From NCBI RefSeq assembly GCF_007681555.1, contig NZ_VELE01000005.1, positions 86,021 to 150,020 of the forward strand: a stretch of DNA of 64,000 bases, given 5' to 3'. A model generated the notes under the pieces. The model was not told where the DNA came from. It did no database searches and was given only the letters and a program-made list of their open reading frames with translations. The DNA is from Kocuria salsicia. Lineage in GTDB: Bacteria; Actinomycetota; Actinomycetes; Actinomycetales; Micrococcaceae. The stretch's first letter is position 1; each line of letters starts with the position of its first letter. A program made the position numbers and the translations under genes. Below, in pieces: positions 7,603-15,633 of the stretch.

Positions 7603-8772
7603 TCAGACGCCGTCCAGCAGTGCGCCAACCACCTCTGCGGTCGCGAGCACGGCAGTGCCCACGGACTGCTCCGTCGTGTCCCTGCCCAGGCTGAAGCGCA
7701 CCGCCGTGCCCGCGACCTCTGGGGAGAGTCCGAGGGCCGTGAGCACGTGGGACGGCTCCGTGGAGCCCGCCGAGCACGCGGAGCCGGAGGAGACCAGCAC
7801 CCCCCGATTCTCCAGGTCCACGAGCACCGTCTCCCCGTTGACCCCGGGGAAGCAGAAGCTGGCGTTCGTGGCCAGCCTGTTCCCACCGCCTCTCGGATCC
7901 GGACCCGTGAGCAGGGCACCCGGAACGCGGCCGCGGATGCCCTCGATGAGCCTGTCCCGGAGGTCGACGGCGCGGCGCACGTAGTCCTCGCGCTCCGCCT
8001 CAGCGCGTTCCAGGGCCACGGCCAGGCCCACCGCGCCGGCCACGGTGGATGTTCCCGAACGGCGGCCGCGCTCGTGCCCCCCTCCGCTGAACAGAGGGCG
8101 CAGCGGCGTGCCGCGACGGAGCCACAGCAGCCCGATGCCGGGCGGCGTCCCGATCTTGTGCCCCGCGAGACTCAGCGCGCTCACCCCGAGGGCCCGCACG
8201 TCCAGGGGCAGCGTCCCCGCAGCCTGGACCGCGTCGGTGTGGAGGGGGACGTTGTACTCCGCGGCCATCTCCGCCAGGGTGGCCACGTCCTGTACCGATC
8301 CGACCTCGTTGTTCGCGAGCATCACGGAGGCCACGGCGACGTCGTCGTCACCGCTGAGGGCCGTCCGGAAGGCGTCCGGGGTGACTGTGCCGCTCGGATC
8401 CACCGGGACCTGCTGCGCGGTGAAGCCGTCGTAGCGGGCGAGGTCCGCGGCGGAGTCCAGCACGGCGTGGTGCTCGATGGCGCTCGTGACCACCCGGGTC
8501 CGCGATGCGCGGCGCTCGCGGCGGGCCAGGGCGATCCCCTTGACCGCGAGGTTGTCCGCCTCCGTGCCGCCTGACGTGAAGACGACCTCCCCGGGGCGGG
8601 CACGCAGCACGGCGGCCACGCGCTCGCGGGCGTCCTCCAGGGCCGCAGCGGCGCGGCGCCCGCGTTCATGGTGGCTGGACGCGTTGCCGAACTCGGAGGT
8701 CAGCCACGGCCACATGGCCTCGATGACCTCCCGCCGGGGAGCGGCGGTGGCCGCGTGGTCCAGGTAGATCAT
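7603..8772 (-). CDS. nadS: Cysteine desulfurase-like protein of the NAD operon
   Basis: PLP-dependent NifS/IscS-type enzyme, 389 residues, predicted to release sulfur from L-cysteine. Motifs: YLDHAATAAP at the N-terminus, SGGTEADNLAVKG, SLAGHKIGTPPGIG with the PLP-binding Lys, and SSGSACSAGSTEPSHVL with the catalytic Cys on a loop. It is the last gene of nrtR-nadA-nadB-nadC-nadS. By analogy with nifS/nadS in Bacillus and Corynebacterium NAD operons it most likely supplies sulfur for the [4Fe-4S] cluster of NadA. It begins 34 nt after the nadC stop. A general role in Fe-S or tRNA thiolation is the alternative. Confidence 0.92.
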   Translation of the reverse strand: MIYLDHAATAAPRREVIEAMWPWLTSEFGNASSHHERGRRAAAALEDARERVAAVLRARPGEVVFTSGGTEADNLAVKGIALARRERRASRTRVVTSAIEHHAVLDSAADLARYDGFTAQQVPVDPSGTVTPDAFRTALSGDDDVAVASVMLANNEVGSVQDVATLAEMAAEYNVPLHTDAVQAAGTLPLDVRALGVSALSLAGHKIGTPPGIGLLWLRRGTPLRPLFSGGGHERGRRSGTSTVAGAVGLAVALERAEAEREDYVRRAVDLRDRLIEGIRGRVPGALLTGPDPRGGGNRLATNASFCFPGVNGETVLVDLENRGVLVSSGSACSAGSTEPSHVLTALGLSPEVAGTAVRFSLGRDTTEQSVGTAVLATAEVVGALLDGV

Positions 8773-8806
8773 GGGGTGCCTTTCATAGCGGAACGGGAGG
8801 GCGGGA

Positions 8807-9706
8807 TCAGCCGGTGGCGATGTCCAGTCCCAGGTCCAGCGCGCGTACCGAGTGGGTGAGGGCGCCCACGGAGATCACGTCCACGCCGGTGGCTGCCACC
8901 TCCCCTATGGTCTCCAGGGTGATGCCGCCGGAGGCTTCCACGGCGGCGCGGCCGTCGATCATGGCCACACCGCTGACAAGGTCCGCGCGGGAGAAGTTGT
9001 CCAGCATGACTACGTCCGCACCCCCGGTGAGGACGTCCTCGATCTGGTCCAGGCGGTCCACCTCCACCTCCATGCATGCCGTGTGGGGCATCTTCCGGCG
9101 GAGCTCCCGCAGGGCGTGGGGCAGGGAGACCCCGCTGGCCGTGAGGACGGCCAGGTGGTTGTCCTTGAGCATCACGGCGTCCGAGAGCCCGAAGCGGTGG
9201 TTGTGGCCGCCGCCGCAGGTCACGGCGTGCTTCTCGAGAGCTCGCAGCCCCGGGGTGGTCTTGCGGGTGTCGCACACGCGGGTCCGGGTGATGGTCCCGG
9301 CGGGGAGCTTGTTGGCCCGTTCGACCTCGGCGACCGACTTCTCCACCTCCGCGACGTAGCGCGCGGTGGTCGTCGCGATCCCGGACATGCGCTGCACCAG
9401 GTTCAGCACGGTGCGCTCGGCGCTCAGCAGGGGCCGGGCGGGTCCGGAGACCGTGGCCACCACCGTCCCGGGTTCGACGGCGTCCCCATCCGCCACGTGC
9501 AGCTGGACCGTGAGCCCGGGATCGGCGACGGCGAAGCCCGTGCGGATCACCTTCTCCCCGGCGAACACGCCGCTCTCGCGGGAGGTCATGGTGGCGGTGG
9601 CGTGCGCTTCCGCGGGAAGGGCGAGGTCCGAGGTGAGGTCACCCCACGGGGCATCCTCCGCCAGTCCGGCGCGGATCACGGCCTCAACGGCTGAGCGGTG
9701 CAGCAT
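8807..9706 (-). CDS. nadC: Nicotinate-nucleotide pyrophosphorylase (quinolinate phosphoribosyltransferase)
   Basis: Third step of de novo NAD synthesis: quinolinate plus PRPP gives nicotinate mononucleotide, CO2 and PPi. 299 residues. Visible signatures are ERTVLNLVQRMSGIATTT, the active-site stretch RTRVCDTRKTTPGLR, and HAVTCGGGHNHRFGLSD followed by MLKDNHL. The start is placed at ATG 9706 (MLHRSAVEAVI), with GAAAGGA upstream, although the frame is open to 9832 inside nadB. It overlaps the end of nadB by 23 nt, consistent with translational coupling in the operon. Confidence 0.95.
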   Translation of the reverse strand: MLHRSAVEAVIRAGLAEDAPWGDLTSDLALPAEAHATATMTSRESGVFAGEKVIRTGFAVADPGLTVQLHVADGDAVEPGTVVATVSGPARPLLSAERTVLNLVQRMSGIATTTARYVAEVEKSVAEVERANKLPAGTITRTRVCDTRKTTPGLRALEKHAVTCGGGHNHRFGLSDAVMLKDNHLAVLTASGVSLPHALRELRRKMPHTACMEVEVDRLDQIEDVLTGGADVVMLDNFSRADLVSGVAMIDGRAAVEASGGITLETIGEVAATGVDVISVGALTHSVRALDLGLDIATG

Positions 9707-11513
9707 GCGCTGTCCTTTCGTGGTGGTCCTCGAGTGCCGATGCGGGTGCGGCTCCGGGCGTTGCGTCGTGTGCTTCCGCGCGATCCGCCCGATGGTGCGC
9801 GCCGCAGGACTCGGTGCGCAGCCGTGAGGCACGAACCACTTCTCGGGCCACGGCCAACAGGTTGCGGTCCTCGTACTCGGCCAGTGTGGCCGGGCGTTCG
9901 TCGCGGGGGCGAGCGGCGGCGCCGGAATCCTTCGCCCCTACCGTTGCCTCAGCCTCAGCCTCAGCCTCAGCCTCAGCCTCAGCCTCAGCCTCTGCCGCTC
10001 CCGTTGCGGCCGTTGACGACGGCGCCGCGAGCCACTGCTCCAGCAGTCGCTGGGTTCTTGCCAGCTCGGCCCCGGTGCGGACCACTCCCGCTCCGAGCCA
10101 CAGGGTGGCCTGCAGGGCGGCACGACTGAAGGGAATGCCGAGCGTCCCGTGCATTCCGTGGGGGACATGCGCGGGGTCGGTGTCGTGCAGGGCCGAGGCC
10201 GTGCTGACCTCGACCGGCCACAAGGGGACGGGGTCCTGTGCGACGAGACGTCCAACGCGCTGGCCGAACACCACCGCCTCCAGCAGGGAGTTGGAAGCCA
10301 GCCGGTTGGCGCCGTGCAGCCCCGTGGCGGCGCACTCTCCGGCCGCCCACAGTCCAGGGACGCTCGTGCGCCCAGAGGCGTCCGTGGCGATTCCGCCCAT
10401 GAGGTAGTGGGCCGCAGGGCCCACGGGCACGAGCTCGCGGGACCACTCGATCCCGTGCTCCCGCAGGGCGGCGTCGATGGTGGGGAAACGCCGGGCCAGG
10501 AAACTGGCCCGGTCCTCGCCGTCCGGCACGGGGATCTCAGAGCAGTCGAGGAAGACCCCGGCCCCGGGTTCGGCGGAGCGCTCGGCGGCGATGGCGCGGG
10601 CCACGACGTCGCGGGGAGCAAGCTCGGCGCGCGGGTCCGCGCGGAGCATGAAGCGCTCACCCCGGTGGTTGCGCAGCACGGCACCCTCGCCCCGCACGGC
10701 CTCGGAGATCAGGAAGGATCCCGGGGCGGTCAGCGCGGTGGGGTGGAACTGGACGAACTCCATCCCCCGCACCTCCGCTCCGGCCCGCAGGCCGAGGGCG
10801 ATGCCGTCCCCGGTGGCCACCGCGGGATTCGTGGTGAACGGGTACAGTTGGCCCACGCCACCGGTGGCGAGCACCACGTGGTCGGCGGGGAGGTCAGAGG
10901 GTTCCCCGAGGAGACCGTTGGCATCGACGGGCCGCACCGTGACGCCGGTGATCCGACCGTCCCGCAGCCGCAGGTCGGTGGCCAGCATGTATTCCAACAG
11001 GGTGATGCTTTTTCGGGCGGCGGACTCCGTGACCCGCGCGGTCAGCGCCGCCTGGATCGCGTGGCCGGTGGCATCACCTCCCGCGTGCAGGATGCGGGGA
11101 ACGCTGTGGGCGCCCTCCAGGCCCTGCACCCAGTCCGAAGCGGGCCCGGCCACCCGGTCGAAGCGGACCCCTGCGCCGGTGAGCGCGGTGACGGCCTCGG
11201 GGGAGTCCGCGACGACGCCGTGCACCACCTCCACGTCGCAGCACCCCGCCCCCGCGGCGAGGGTGTCGTGGACGTGCAGCTCAGCAGTGTCCCGCGGCTG
11301 GCCGCCGGGCAGGTCCCGGGTCATCGCGGCGATCCCGCCCTGGGCGCGGTCCGTGGCGGTGTGGGCGGCCGCGGACTTCGTGATCACGGTGACCCGGGCG
11401 CCGTCCGCCGCCGCACGCAGCGCGGCGGTGAGCCCCGCGGCACCGGAACCCACGATGAGGACGCGCGGTGCGGCGTCGTCGTGCCCGGGGATGGGCGGCG
11501 GCGCGTCACGCAC
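9684..11513 (-). CDS. nadB: L-aspartate oxidase
   Basis: FAD enzyme that oxidises L-aspartate to iminoaspartate, the substrate of NadA. 609 residues, longer than the usual ~540. N-terminal FAD motif VLIVGSGAAGLTAALRAA, then TDRAQGGIAAM, EGAHSVPRILHAGGDATGHAI, GMEFVQFHPTAL and the catalytic-domain segment HGANRLASNSLLEAVVFG. The extra length is in the C-terminal region: an Ala/Glu-rich linker made by a GCCTCA tandem repeat (9946-9993) inserted before the last helical part (RPATLAEYEDRNLLAVAREVV). The start is GTG 11513, overlapping the nadA stop by 8 nt. The first dozen residues include HDDAA, another copy of the dispersed word. Confidence 0.94.
   Translation of the reverse strand: MRDAPPPIPGHDDAAPRVLIVGSGAAGLTAALRAAADGARVTVITKSAAAHTATDRAQGGIAAMTRDLPGGQPRDTAELHVHDTLAAGAGCCDVEVVHGVVADSPEAVTALTGAGVRFDRVAGPASDWVQGLEGAHSVPRILHAGGDATGHAIQAALTARVTESAARKSITLLEYMLATDLRLRDGRITGVTVRPVDANGLLGEPSDLPADHVVLATGGVGQLYPFTTNPAVATGDGIALGLRAGAEVRGMEFVQFHPTALTAPGSFLISEAVRGEGAVLRNHRGERFMLRADPRAELAPRDVVARAIAAERSAEPGAGVFLDCSEIPVPDGEDRASFLARRFPTIDAALREHGIEWSRELVPVGPAAHYLMGGIATDASGRTSVPGLWAAGECAATGLHGANRLASNSLLEAVVFGQRVGRLVAQDPVPLWPVEVSTASALHDTDPAHVPHGMHGTLGIPFSRAALQATLWLGAGVVRTGAELARTQRLLEQWLAAPSSTAATGAAEAEAEAEAEAEAEAEATVGAKDSGAAARPRDERPATLAEYEDRNLLAVAREVVRASRLRTESCGAHHRADRAEAHDATPGAAPASALEDHHERTAHAAPLSR
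9946..9993. repeat. GCCTCA hexamer array inside nadB
   Basis: Seven perfect tandem copies of GCCTCA (9946-9987) and one GCCTCT. On the coding strand it reads as alternating Glu-Ala. Copy-number change would alter linker length without a frameshift. Confidence 0.95.
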
Positions 11514-12837
11514 GCGGCACCGCGGTGAGCATCCGTTCGAGGGCCACGGAGGCGTCCTCGGCCACGTCGGACGGCACGCTCACCTGGTTCACCACGCGAC
11601 CCTCGACCAGCTCCTCCAGGACCCACGCGAGATAGCCCGGGTGGATCCGGTACATCGTGGAGCACGGGCAGATCACGGGGTCCAGGCAGAAGATGGTGTG
11701 CTCGGGGTACTCGGCGGCCAGCCGGTTGACCATGTTGATCTCGGTGCCGATCGCGAAGGTCTGCCCGGGCTCCGCTGCGGCCACGGCCTTGCGGATGTGG
11801 TCCGTGGACCCGGCAGAGTCCGCCGCGTCCACCACCTCCATGGGGCACTCCGGGTGAACGACGACGGTGCAGCCGGGGTGCTCGGCGCGCGCCTGGTCGA
11901 TCTGCGCAACGGTGAAGCGGCGGTGCACGGAGCAGAAGCCGTGCCACAGGATCACGCGCGCATCCCGCAGCAGCTCGGGGGAGTTGCCGCCCAGGGGCCT
12001 GCGGGGGTTCCACAGGGGCATCTGCGTGAGCGGCACGCCCATGGCCTTGGCGGTGTTGCGCCCCAGGTGCTGGTCCGGGAAGAAGAGCACGCGCTGCCCG
12101 CGCGCGAAGGCCCACTCCAGGACCGTGGCGGCGTTCGAGGACGTGCACACGATCCCGCCGTTGCGTCCGCAGAACGCCTTCAGTGCCGCCGAGGAGTTCA
12201 TGTAGGTCACGGGAACGACGGATGCGAGGGGCTCGCCGCGCTCGTCCGTGAGCACGGTGCCGTCCTCGGCCGTGGCATGCGGACCGAGGGCATCCACAAG
12301 GTCCGCCCAGCACTCCTCGACCGAGTCCTCGTCCGCCATGTCCGCCATGGAGCAGCCGGCGGCGGGGTTGGGCAGGATCACGGCCTGATCGGCGGTGGAG
12401 AGGATGTCCGCGGTCTCCGCCATGAAGTGCACGCCGCAGAACACGATGGCTTCCGCCTGCGGATGGGCCTTCGCCTGCTGCGCGAGCTGGAACGAGTCCC
12501 CGATGAAGTCCGCGTGCGCCACGATCTCGTCCCGCTGGTAGAAGTGGCCCATCACCACCGCGCGCTCGCCGAGGCTCTGCTTCGCCGCGCGGATCATGGC
12601 GTCCAGCTGCTCGGGGGTGGCATCCCGATAGCGCTGTGGGATGGTGGGCTGCGCGGGGGATCCGGCCGGCACGGTGTCATCCTGGGAGGCGCCGGGGCCG
12701 TAGCCCTGCGCGAGCGGGGCGGGGAAGTCCCACGGCTGCTCGGCCAGCGCCGAGCTGCACGAGGAACCCTGCGGTGATGACGTCGCGGCGTCCGGTCGGG
12801 AGGCCAGCAGGGTCAGGCGGGTGGCGACGGAGGTCAT
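11506..12837 (-). CDS. nadA: Quinolinate synthase
   Basis: [4Fe-4S] enzyme that condenses iminoaspartate with dihydroxyacetone phosphate to quinolinate. 443 residues, of the long NadA type, with a ~70-residue low-complexity N-terminal extension (RPDAATSSPQG) before the core at MGHFYQRDEIVAHADFIGDS. Cluster-ligand candidates: Cys in VFCGVHFMAETA, in WHGFCSVHRRF and in ICPCSTMYRIHP. Other conserved segments are PNPAAGCSMADMA, VTYMNSSAALKAFCG and FFPDQHLGRNTA. ATG 12837 has GAGGAG upstream and overlaps the nrtR stop (ATGA). Second gene of the NAD operon. Confidence 0.96.
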   Translation of the reverse strand: MTSVATRLTLLASRPDAATSSPQGSSCSSALAEQPWDFPAPLAQGYGPGASQDDTVPAGSPAQPTIPQRYRDATPEQLDAMIRAAKQSLGERAVVMGHFYQRDEIVAHADFIGDSFQLAQQAKAHPQAEAIVFCGVHFMAETADILSTADQAVILPNPAAGCSMADMADEDSVEECWADLVDALGPHATAEDGTVLTDERGEPLASVVPVTYMNSSAALKAFCGRNGGIVCTSSNAATVLEWAFARGQRVLFFPDQHLGRNTAKAMGVPLTQMPLWNPRRPLGGNSPELLRDARVILWHGFCSVHRRFTVAQIDQARAEHPGCTVVVHPECPMEVVDAADSAGSTDHIRKAVAAAEPGQTFAIGTEINMVNRLAAEYPEHTIFCLDPVICPCSTMYRIHPGYLAWVLEELVEGRVVNQVSVPSDVAEDASVALERMLTAVPRA

Positions 12838-13532
12838 GGTGTCTCCTCGGTGGAGCGGGATCGGAAGAACTCGGGTGCGTCTTCGGTGGTGAAGTGGTAC
12901 AGGGCCGGCGGGCGGTGCGGGGTGCCGGCCACGCGCTGGCCGGTGTCCTCCAGGCGTCCCGAGCGCAGCACGTGGCGGCGGAAGTTCGGGGGGTCCACCT
13001 TGTGGCCGAGGATCGCCTCGTGGACCTCCCGCAGCTGGGCGACGGTGAACGCGGCGGGCAGGAAGGAGCGGGCGACGGTGGGGTCCGCGATCCGGTCCCG
13101 CAGGCGCGCCAGGGCGTGGGAGACGATCAGTGAGTGGTCGAAGGCCAGCGGCGGGAGGTCGGTGGCCGGCAGCCAGGTGACGTTGAGGTCGCCGTCACCG
13201 GACGCGGCGTCGTGCGTGGGCAGGGCGGCCCAGTAGACCACGGTGACCACGCGCTCGTCGGCACCCTCGGAACGGGTGAGGCCCCCGAAGGTGGCGATCT
13301 GCTCGAGGTGCGCGGCGGTGAGTCCCGTGGTCAGGTGCAGGTAGCTCGCGGCCGCCGTCTCGAGGTCCTGGTCCTGGCCCAGTGGACCACCCGGCAGCGC
13401 CCACATCTGGCGGTAGGGCTCGCGGACCCGGCGCACCAGCGGCAACCACAACTCGTGGCTGCCGTCTGGGCCGGTGGGGCGCACCGTGAAGATCACCGTG
13501 GACACAGCGATGCTCGTGCACGCAGTGCCCAT
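12834..13532 (-). CDS. nrtR: NUDIX-related NAD-biosynthesis repressor (NrtR/NdnR family)
   Basis: Predicted transcriptional repressor of the operon it heads. 232 residues. Residues ~5-145 form a NUDIX-like domain (WALPGGPLGQDQDLETAAASYL) lacking a standard NUDIX box; residues ~150-225 form a winged-helix domain (PAAFTVAQLREVHEAILGHKVDPPNFRRHVL) typical of NrtR. In Corynebacterium glutamicum the homologue NdnR represses ndnR-nadA-nadC-nadS with NAD as co-effector; the same order here, plus nadB, supports the call. Two 21-bp palindromes 40-90 nt upstream are the likely operators. ATG 13532 is the first start giving the complete NUDIX domain; its ribosome-binding site is weak. Confidence 0.9.
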   Translation of the reverse strand: MGTACTSIAVSTVIFTVRPTGPDGSHELWLPLVRRVREPYRQMWALPGGPLGQDQDLETAAASYLHLTTGLTAAHLEQIATFGGLTRSEGADERVVTVVYWAALPTHDAASGDGDLNVTWLPATDLPPLAFDHSLIVSHALARLRDRIADPTVARSFLPAAFTVAQLREVHEAILGHKVDPPNFRRHVLRSGRLEDTGQRVAGTPHRPPALYHFTTEDAPEFFRSRSTEETP

Positions 13533-13572
13533 GGCCGCCGCCCATCGCCGAGGAGTCCGGGGGGATCCCCCG

Positions 13573-13593
13573 TAAGTGTCATGGAGACTCTAA
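13573..13593. promoter_or_regulatory. Second (degenerate) NrtR operator
   Basis: 21-bp imperfect palindrome TAAGTGTCA-TGG-AGACTCTAA with the same 9-3-9 layout as the neighbouring perfect site; centres are 25 bp apart. Confidence 0.55.
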
Positions 13594-13597
13594 CACG

Positions 13598-13618
13598 TTA
13601 GTGTCAGAATGACACTAA
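13598..13618. promoter_or_regulatory. Predicted NrtR operator
   Basis: Perfect 9-3-9 inverted repeat TTAGTGTCA-GAA-TGACACTAA upstream of nrtR. Its 21-bp length and its position match NrtR/NdnR autoregulation. The remainder of the 307-nt gap 13533-13839 shows nothing else distinct apart from an ACACGACGTCGTG palindrome at about 13715. Confidence 0.75.
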
Positions 13619-13839
13619 GTGGCGGGGCGCCGTCACCCCCCGGAACCCGGTCCGCGGGAAACCTGCCCCGTGCGGACCCGGCCCCTCGCAGGCTGGACCG
13701 AACGCGCGGCCCCGCGACACGACGTCGTGCCCCCGAACCGCGCGCCACAATCGTCGCCCGCCCGTGTCCTCACCACTGCCGGCCCGCAGGTTGCGTACCT
13801 TGGGCTGAACCCTGCTCCGCCGGCAGAACGGAACACGCC

Positions 13840-15402
13840 ATGTCCTCGAACGCGCCCAGCGCCCGCCCGCACGGCACCGAGAAGAGGGGAACCGGCGCCC
13901 TGCTCCGGGTCCTGAACTGGATCGAGTGGGTGGGCAACAAGCTTCCCGACCCGTTCTGGCTGTTCCTGCTGCTCGCCGGGATCGTGATCCTGCTCAGCTG
14001 GATCCTCTCCGCGGTGGGGCTCAGCGCTGTGAACCCGGCCACCGGGGAGACCGTTGCGGTCACCAGCCTTCTGGCCCCGGACGGTCTGCGCAAGATCGTG
14101 GCCGAGGCCGTGACCAACTTCGTGGAGTTCCCGCCGCTCGGGCTGGTGGTCGTGATCCTGCTCGGCGTGGCCGTGGCCGAGCAGTCCGGGATGCTCTCGG
14201 CGGCGCTGCGCGGCTCCGTGGCGCGGGTGGGGCCCAAGTGGCTCACCTTCGTGCTGGCACTGACCGGCATCACCGGCTCCATCGCCTCGGACGCCATGTA
14301 CGTGGTGCTGATCCCCCTGGGCGCGCTCGCGTTCAAGGCCGCGGGGCGCTCGCCTGTGGTGGGGCTCATCGTGGCGTTCTGCTCCGTGGCGGCCGGGTTC
14401 AACGCGTCCCTGCTGCCCACGGCGTCGGACGCGCTGCTCGGCGGCATCACCACGGCGGCGGCCGGTCTGATCGACAAGAGCGTGCTCGTCACCCCGGTGT
14501 CCAACTACTTCTTCACGTTCGTCTCCTCGCTGGTACTTGCGGGCATCATCACCGTGGTCACGGAGACGGTGCTCGCCAAGCGCGGCGAGGCCATCGAGGA
14601 GGACACCGACACCAAGCAGCAGAACATGGGCGACTTCGAGGACATGCGCCTGAAGCCCCGCGAGAAGCGCGGCCTGCGCAACGCCGGGATCGCTTTCGCG
14701 CTCATGATGGTGGTCTACCTCCTGGCCCTGCTCATTCCCGGCTCTCCGCTGCGCGCGGAGGACGGCACCGTGCTGATGTCCCCGCTGCTGATCAACGTGG
14801 GCATCGTGATCGCGGTGATGTTCGCCGTCGTCGGCCGGGTCTACGGCCGCGCCGCCGGGACCATGACCCGCGCCCGTCAGGTGCCCGAGGCCATGGCCGA
14901 GGGCCTCACCAGCGTGACCCCGGTGCTCGTCCTCTTCTTCGCCGCCGCCCAGTTCACCGCGTACTTCCAGTGGTCCGGGATCGGCCCCGTGCTCGCCGTC
15001 TACGGCGCGGACTTCATCGGCTCCCTGGGACTGCCGCCGGTGGCGACCTTCACCGGGATCGTGCTGATCGTGGCAGTGATGAACCTGCTCATCACCTCCG
15101 GCTCCGCCCAGTGGACGCTGCTCGCGCCGGTGATGGTGCCCATGCTCATGCTGCTCAACGTGTCCCCGGAGATGACCCAGGCGCTGTTCCGCATCGGCGA
15201 CTCGCCCACCAACGTGATCAGCCCCGTCAGCCCCTACTTCGCGCTCGTGCTCGGCTACCTGCGGCGCTACCAGAAGAACGCCGGGGTGGGCACGTTGATC
15301 TCGCTGGTGCTCCCGCTGTCCATCGCAATGCTCGTGGGCTGGTTCCTGCTCTTCATCGCCTGGTACCTCCTCGGCCTGCCGCTGGGTCCGCAGGACCTCT
15401 GA
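13840..15402 (+). CDS. AbgT-family transporter
   Basis: Multi-spanning membrane protein of the AbgT/MtrF family, members of which move p-aminobenzoyl-glutamate or export sulfonamides and p-aminobenzoate. 520 residues with about 11-12 helices. Family marks include LNWIEWVGNKLPDPFWLFL near the N-terminus, SIASDAMYVVLIPLGALAF, the re-entrant stretch FNASLLPTASDALLGG, and near the C-terminus RIGDSPTNVISPVSPYFALV. ATG 13840 gives a normal length; the weak GAACGGA precedes it, and the open frame further upstream runs through the NrtR operator region and is unlikely to be translated. A folate-turnover link is only family inference. Confidence 0.88.
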   Translation: MSSNAPSARPHGTEKRGTGALLRVLNWIEWVGNKLPDPFWLFLLLAGIVILLSWILSAVGLSAVNPATGETVAVTSLLAPDGLRKIVAEAVTNFVEFPPLGLVVVILLGVAVAEQSGMLSAALRGSVARVGPKWLTFVLALTGITGSIASDAMYVVLIPLGALAFKAAGRSPVVGLIVAFCSVAAGFNASLLPTASDALLGGITTAAAGLIDKSVLVTPVSNYFFTFVSSLVLAGIITVVTETVLAKRGEAIEEDTDTKQQNMGDFEDMRLKPREKRGLRNAGIAFALMMVVYLLALLIPGSPLRAEDGTVLMSPLLINVGIVIAVMFAVVGRVYGRAAGTMTRARQVPEAMAEGLTSVTPVLVLFFAAAQFTAYFQWSGIGPVLAVYGADFIGSLGLPPVATFTGIVLIVAVMNLLITSGSAQWTLLAPVMVPMLMLLNVSPEMTQALFRIGDSPTNVISPVSPYFALVLGYLRRYQKNAGVGTLISLVLPLSIAMLVGWFLLFIAWYLLGLPLGPQDL

Positions 15403-15425
15403 ACGCGGCGGGGTTCGCCGGGGAC

Positions 15426-15437
15426 GACGACGCCGCG
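15426..15437 (+). repeat. GACGACGCCGCG dispersed word
   Basis: Lies 24 nt after the stop codon of the AbgT gene, in the same orientation as the gene. Confidence 0.7.
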
Positions 15438-15527
15438 CTGCCGCCCTCGCCCGGCACGCCGCCCCTCGCGGGGCGTGCAGCTCTGGGGTGGCCGGCCAAG
15501 GACCGCGAGCCCCCCACTGGAAACGAC

Positions 15528-15578
15528 GAACGCCCCTCTCCGCCCGGTGACCAGGTCACTGAGCGGGGAGGGGCGTTC
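15528..15578. terminator. Bidirectional terminator between convergent genes
   Basis: 16-bp stem, GAACGCCCCTCTCCGC (15528-15543) with GCGGGGAGGGGCGTTC (15563-15578), one G-T pair. It serves the AbgT gene and the convergent membrane-protein gene. Confidence 0.85.
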
Positions 15579-15633
15579 TCACCGTCCTCCGGTACCGGAA
15601 GCTGGCACCGGCGTCCGTCACCGGGGGAGCGGG

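Noticed and set aside
11211..11220. Copy of the dispersed word inside conserved nadB sequence
   Set aside because: It encodes conserved residues (HGVVADS region), so this copy is probably chance; counted but not used for the linker argument.
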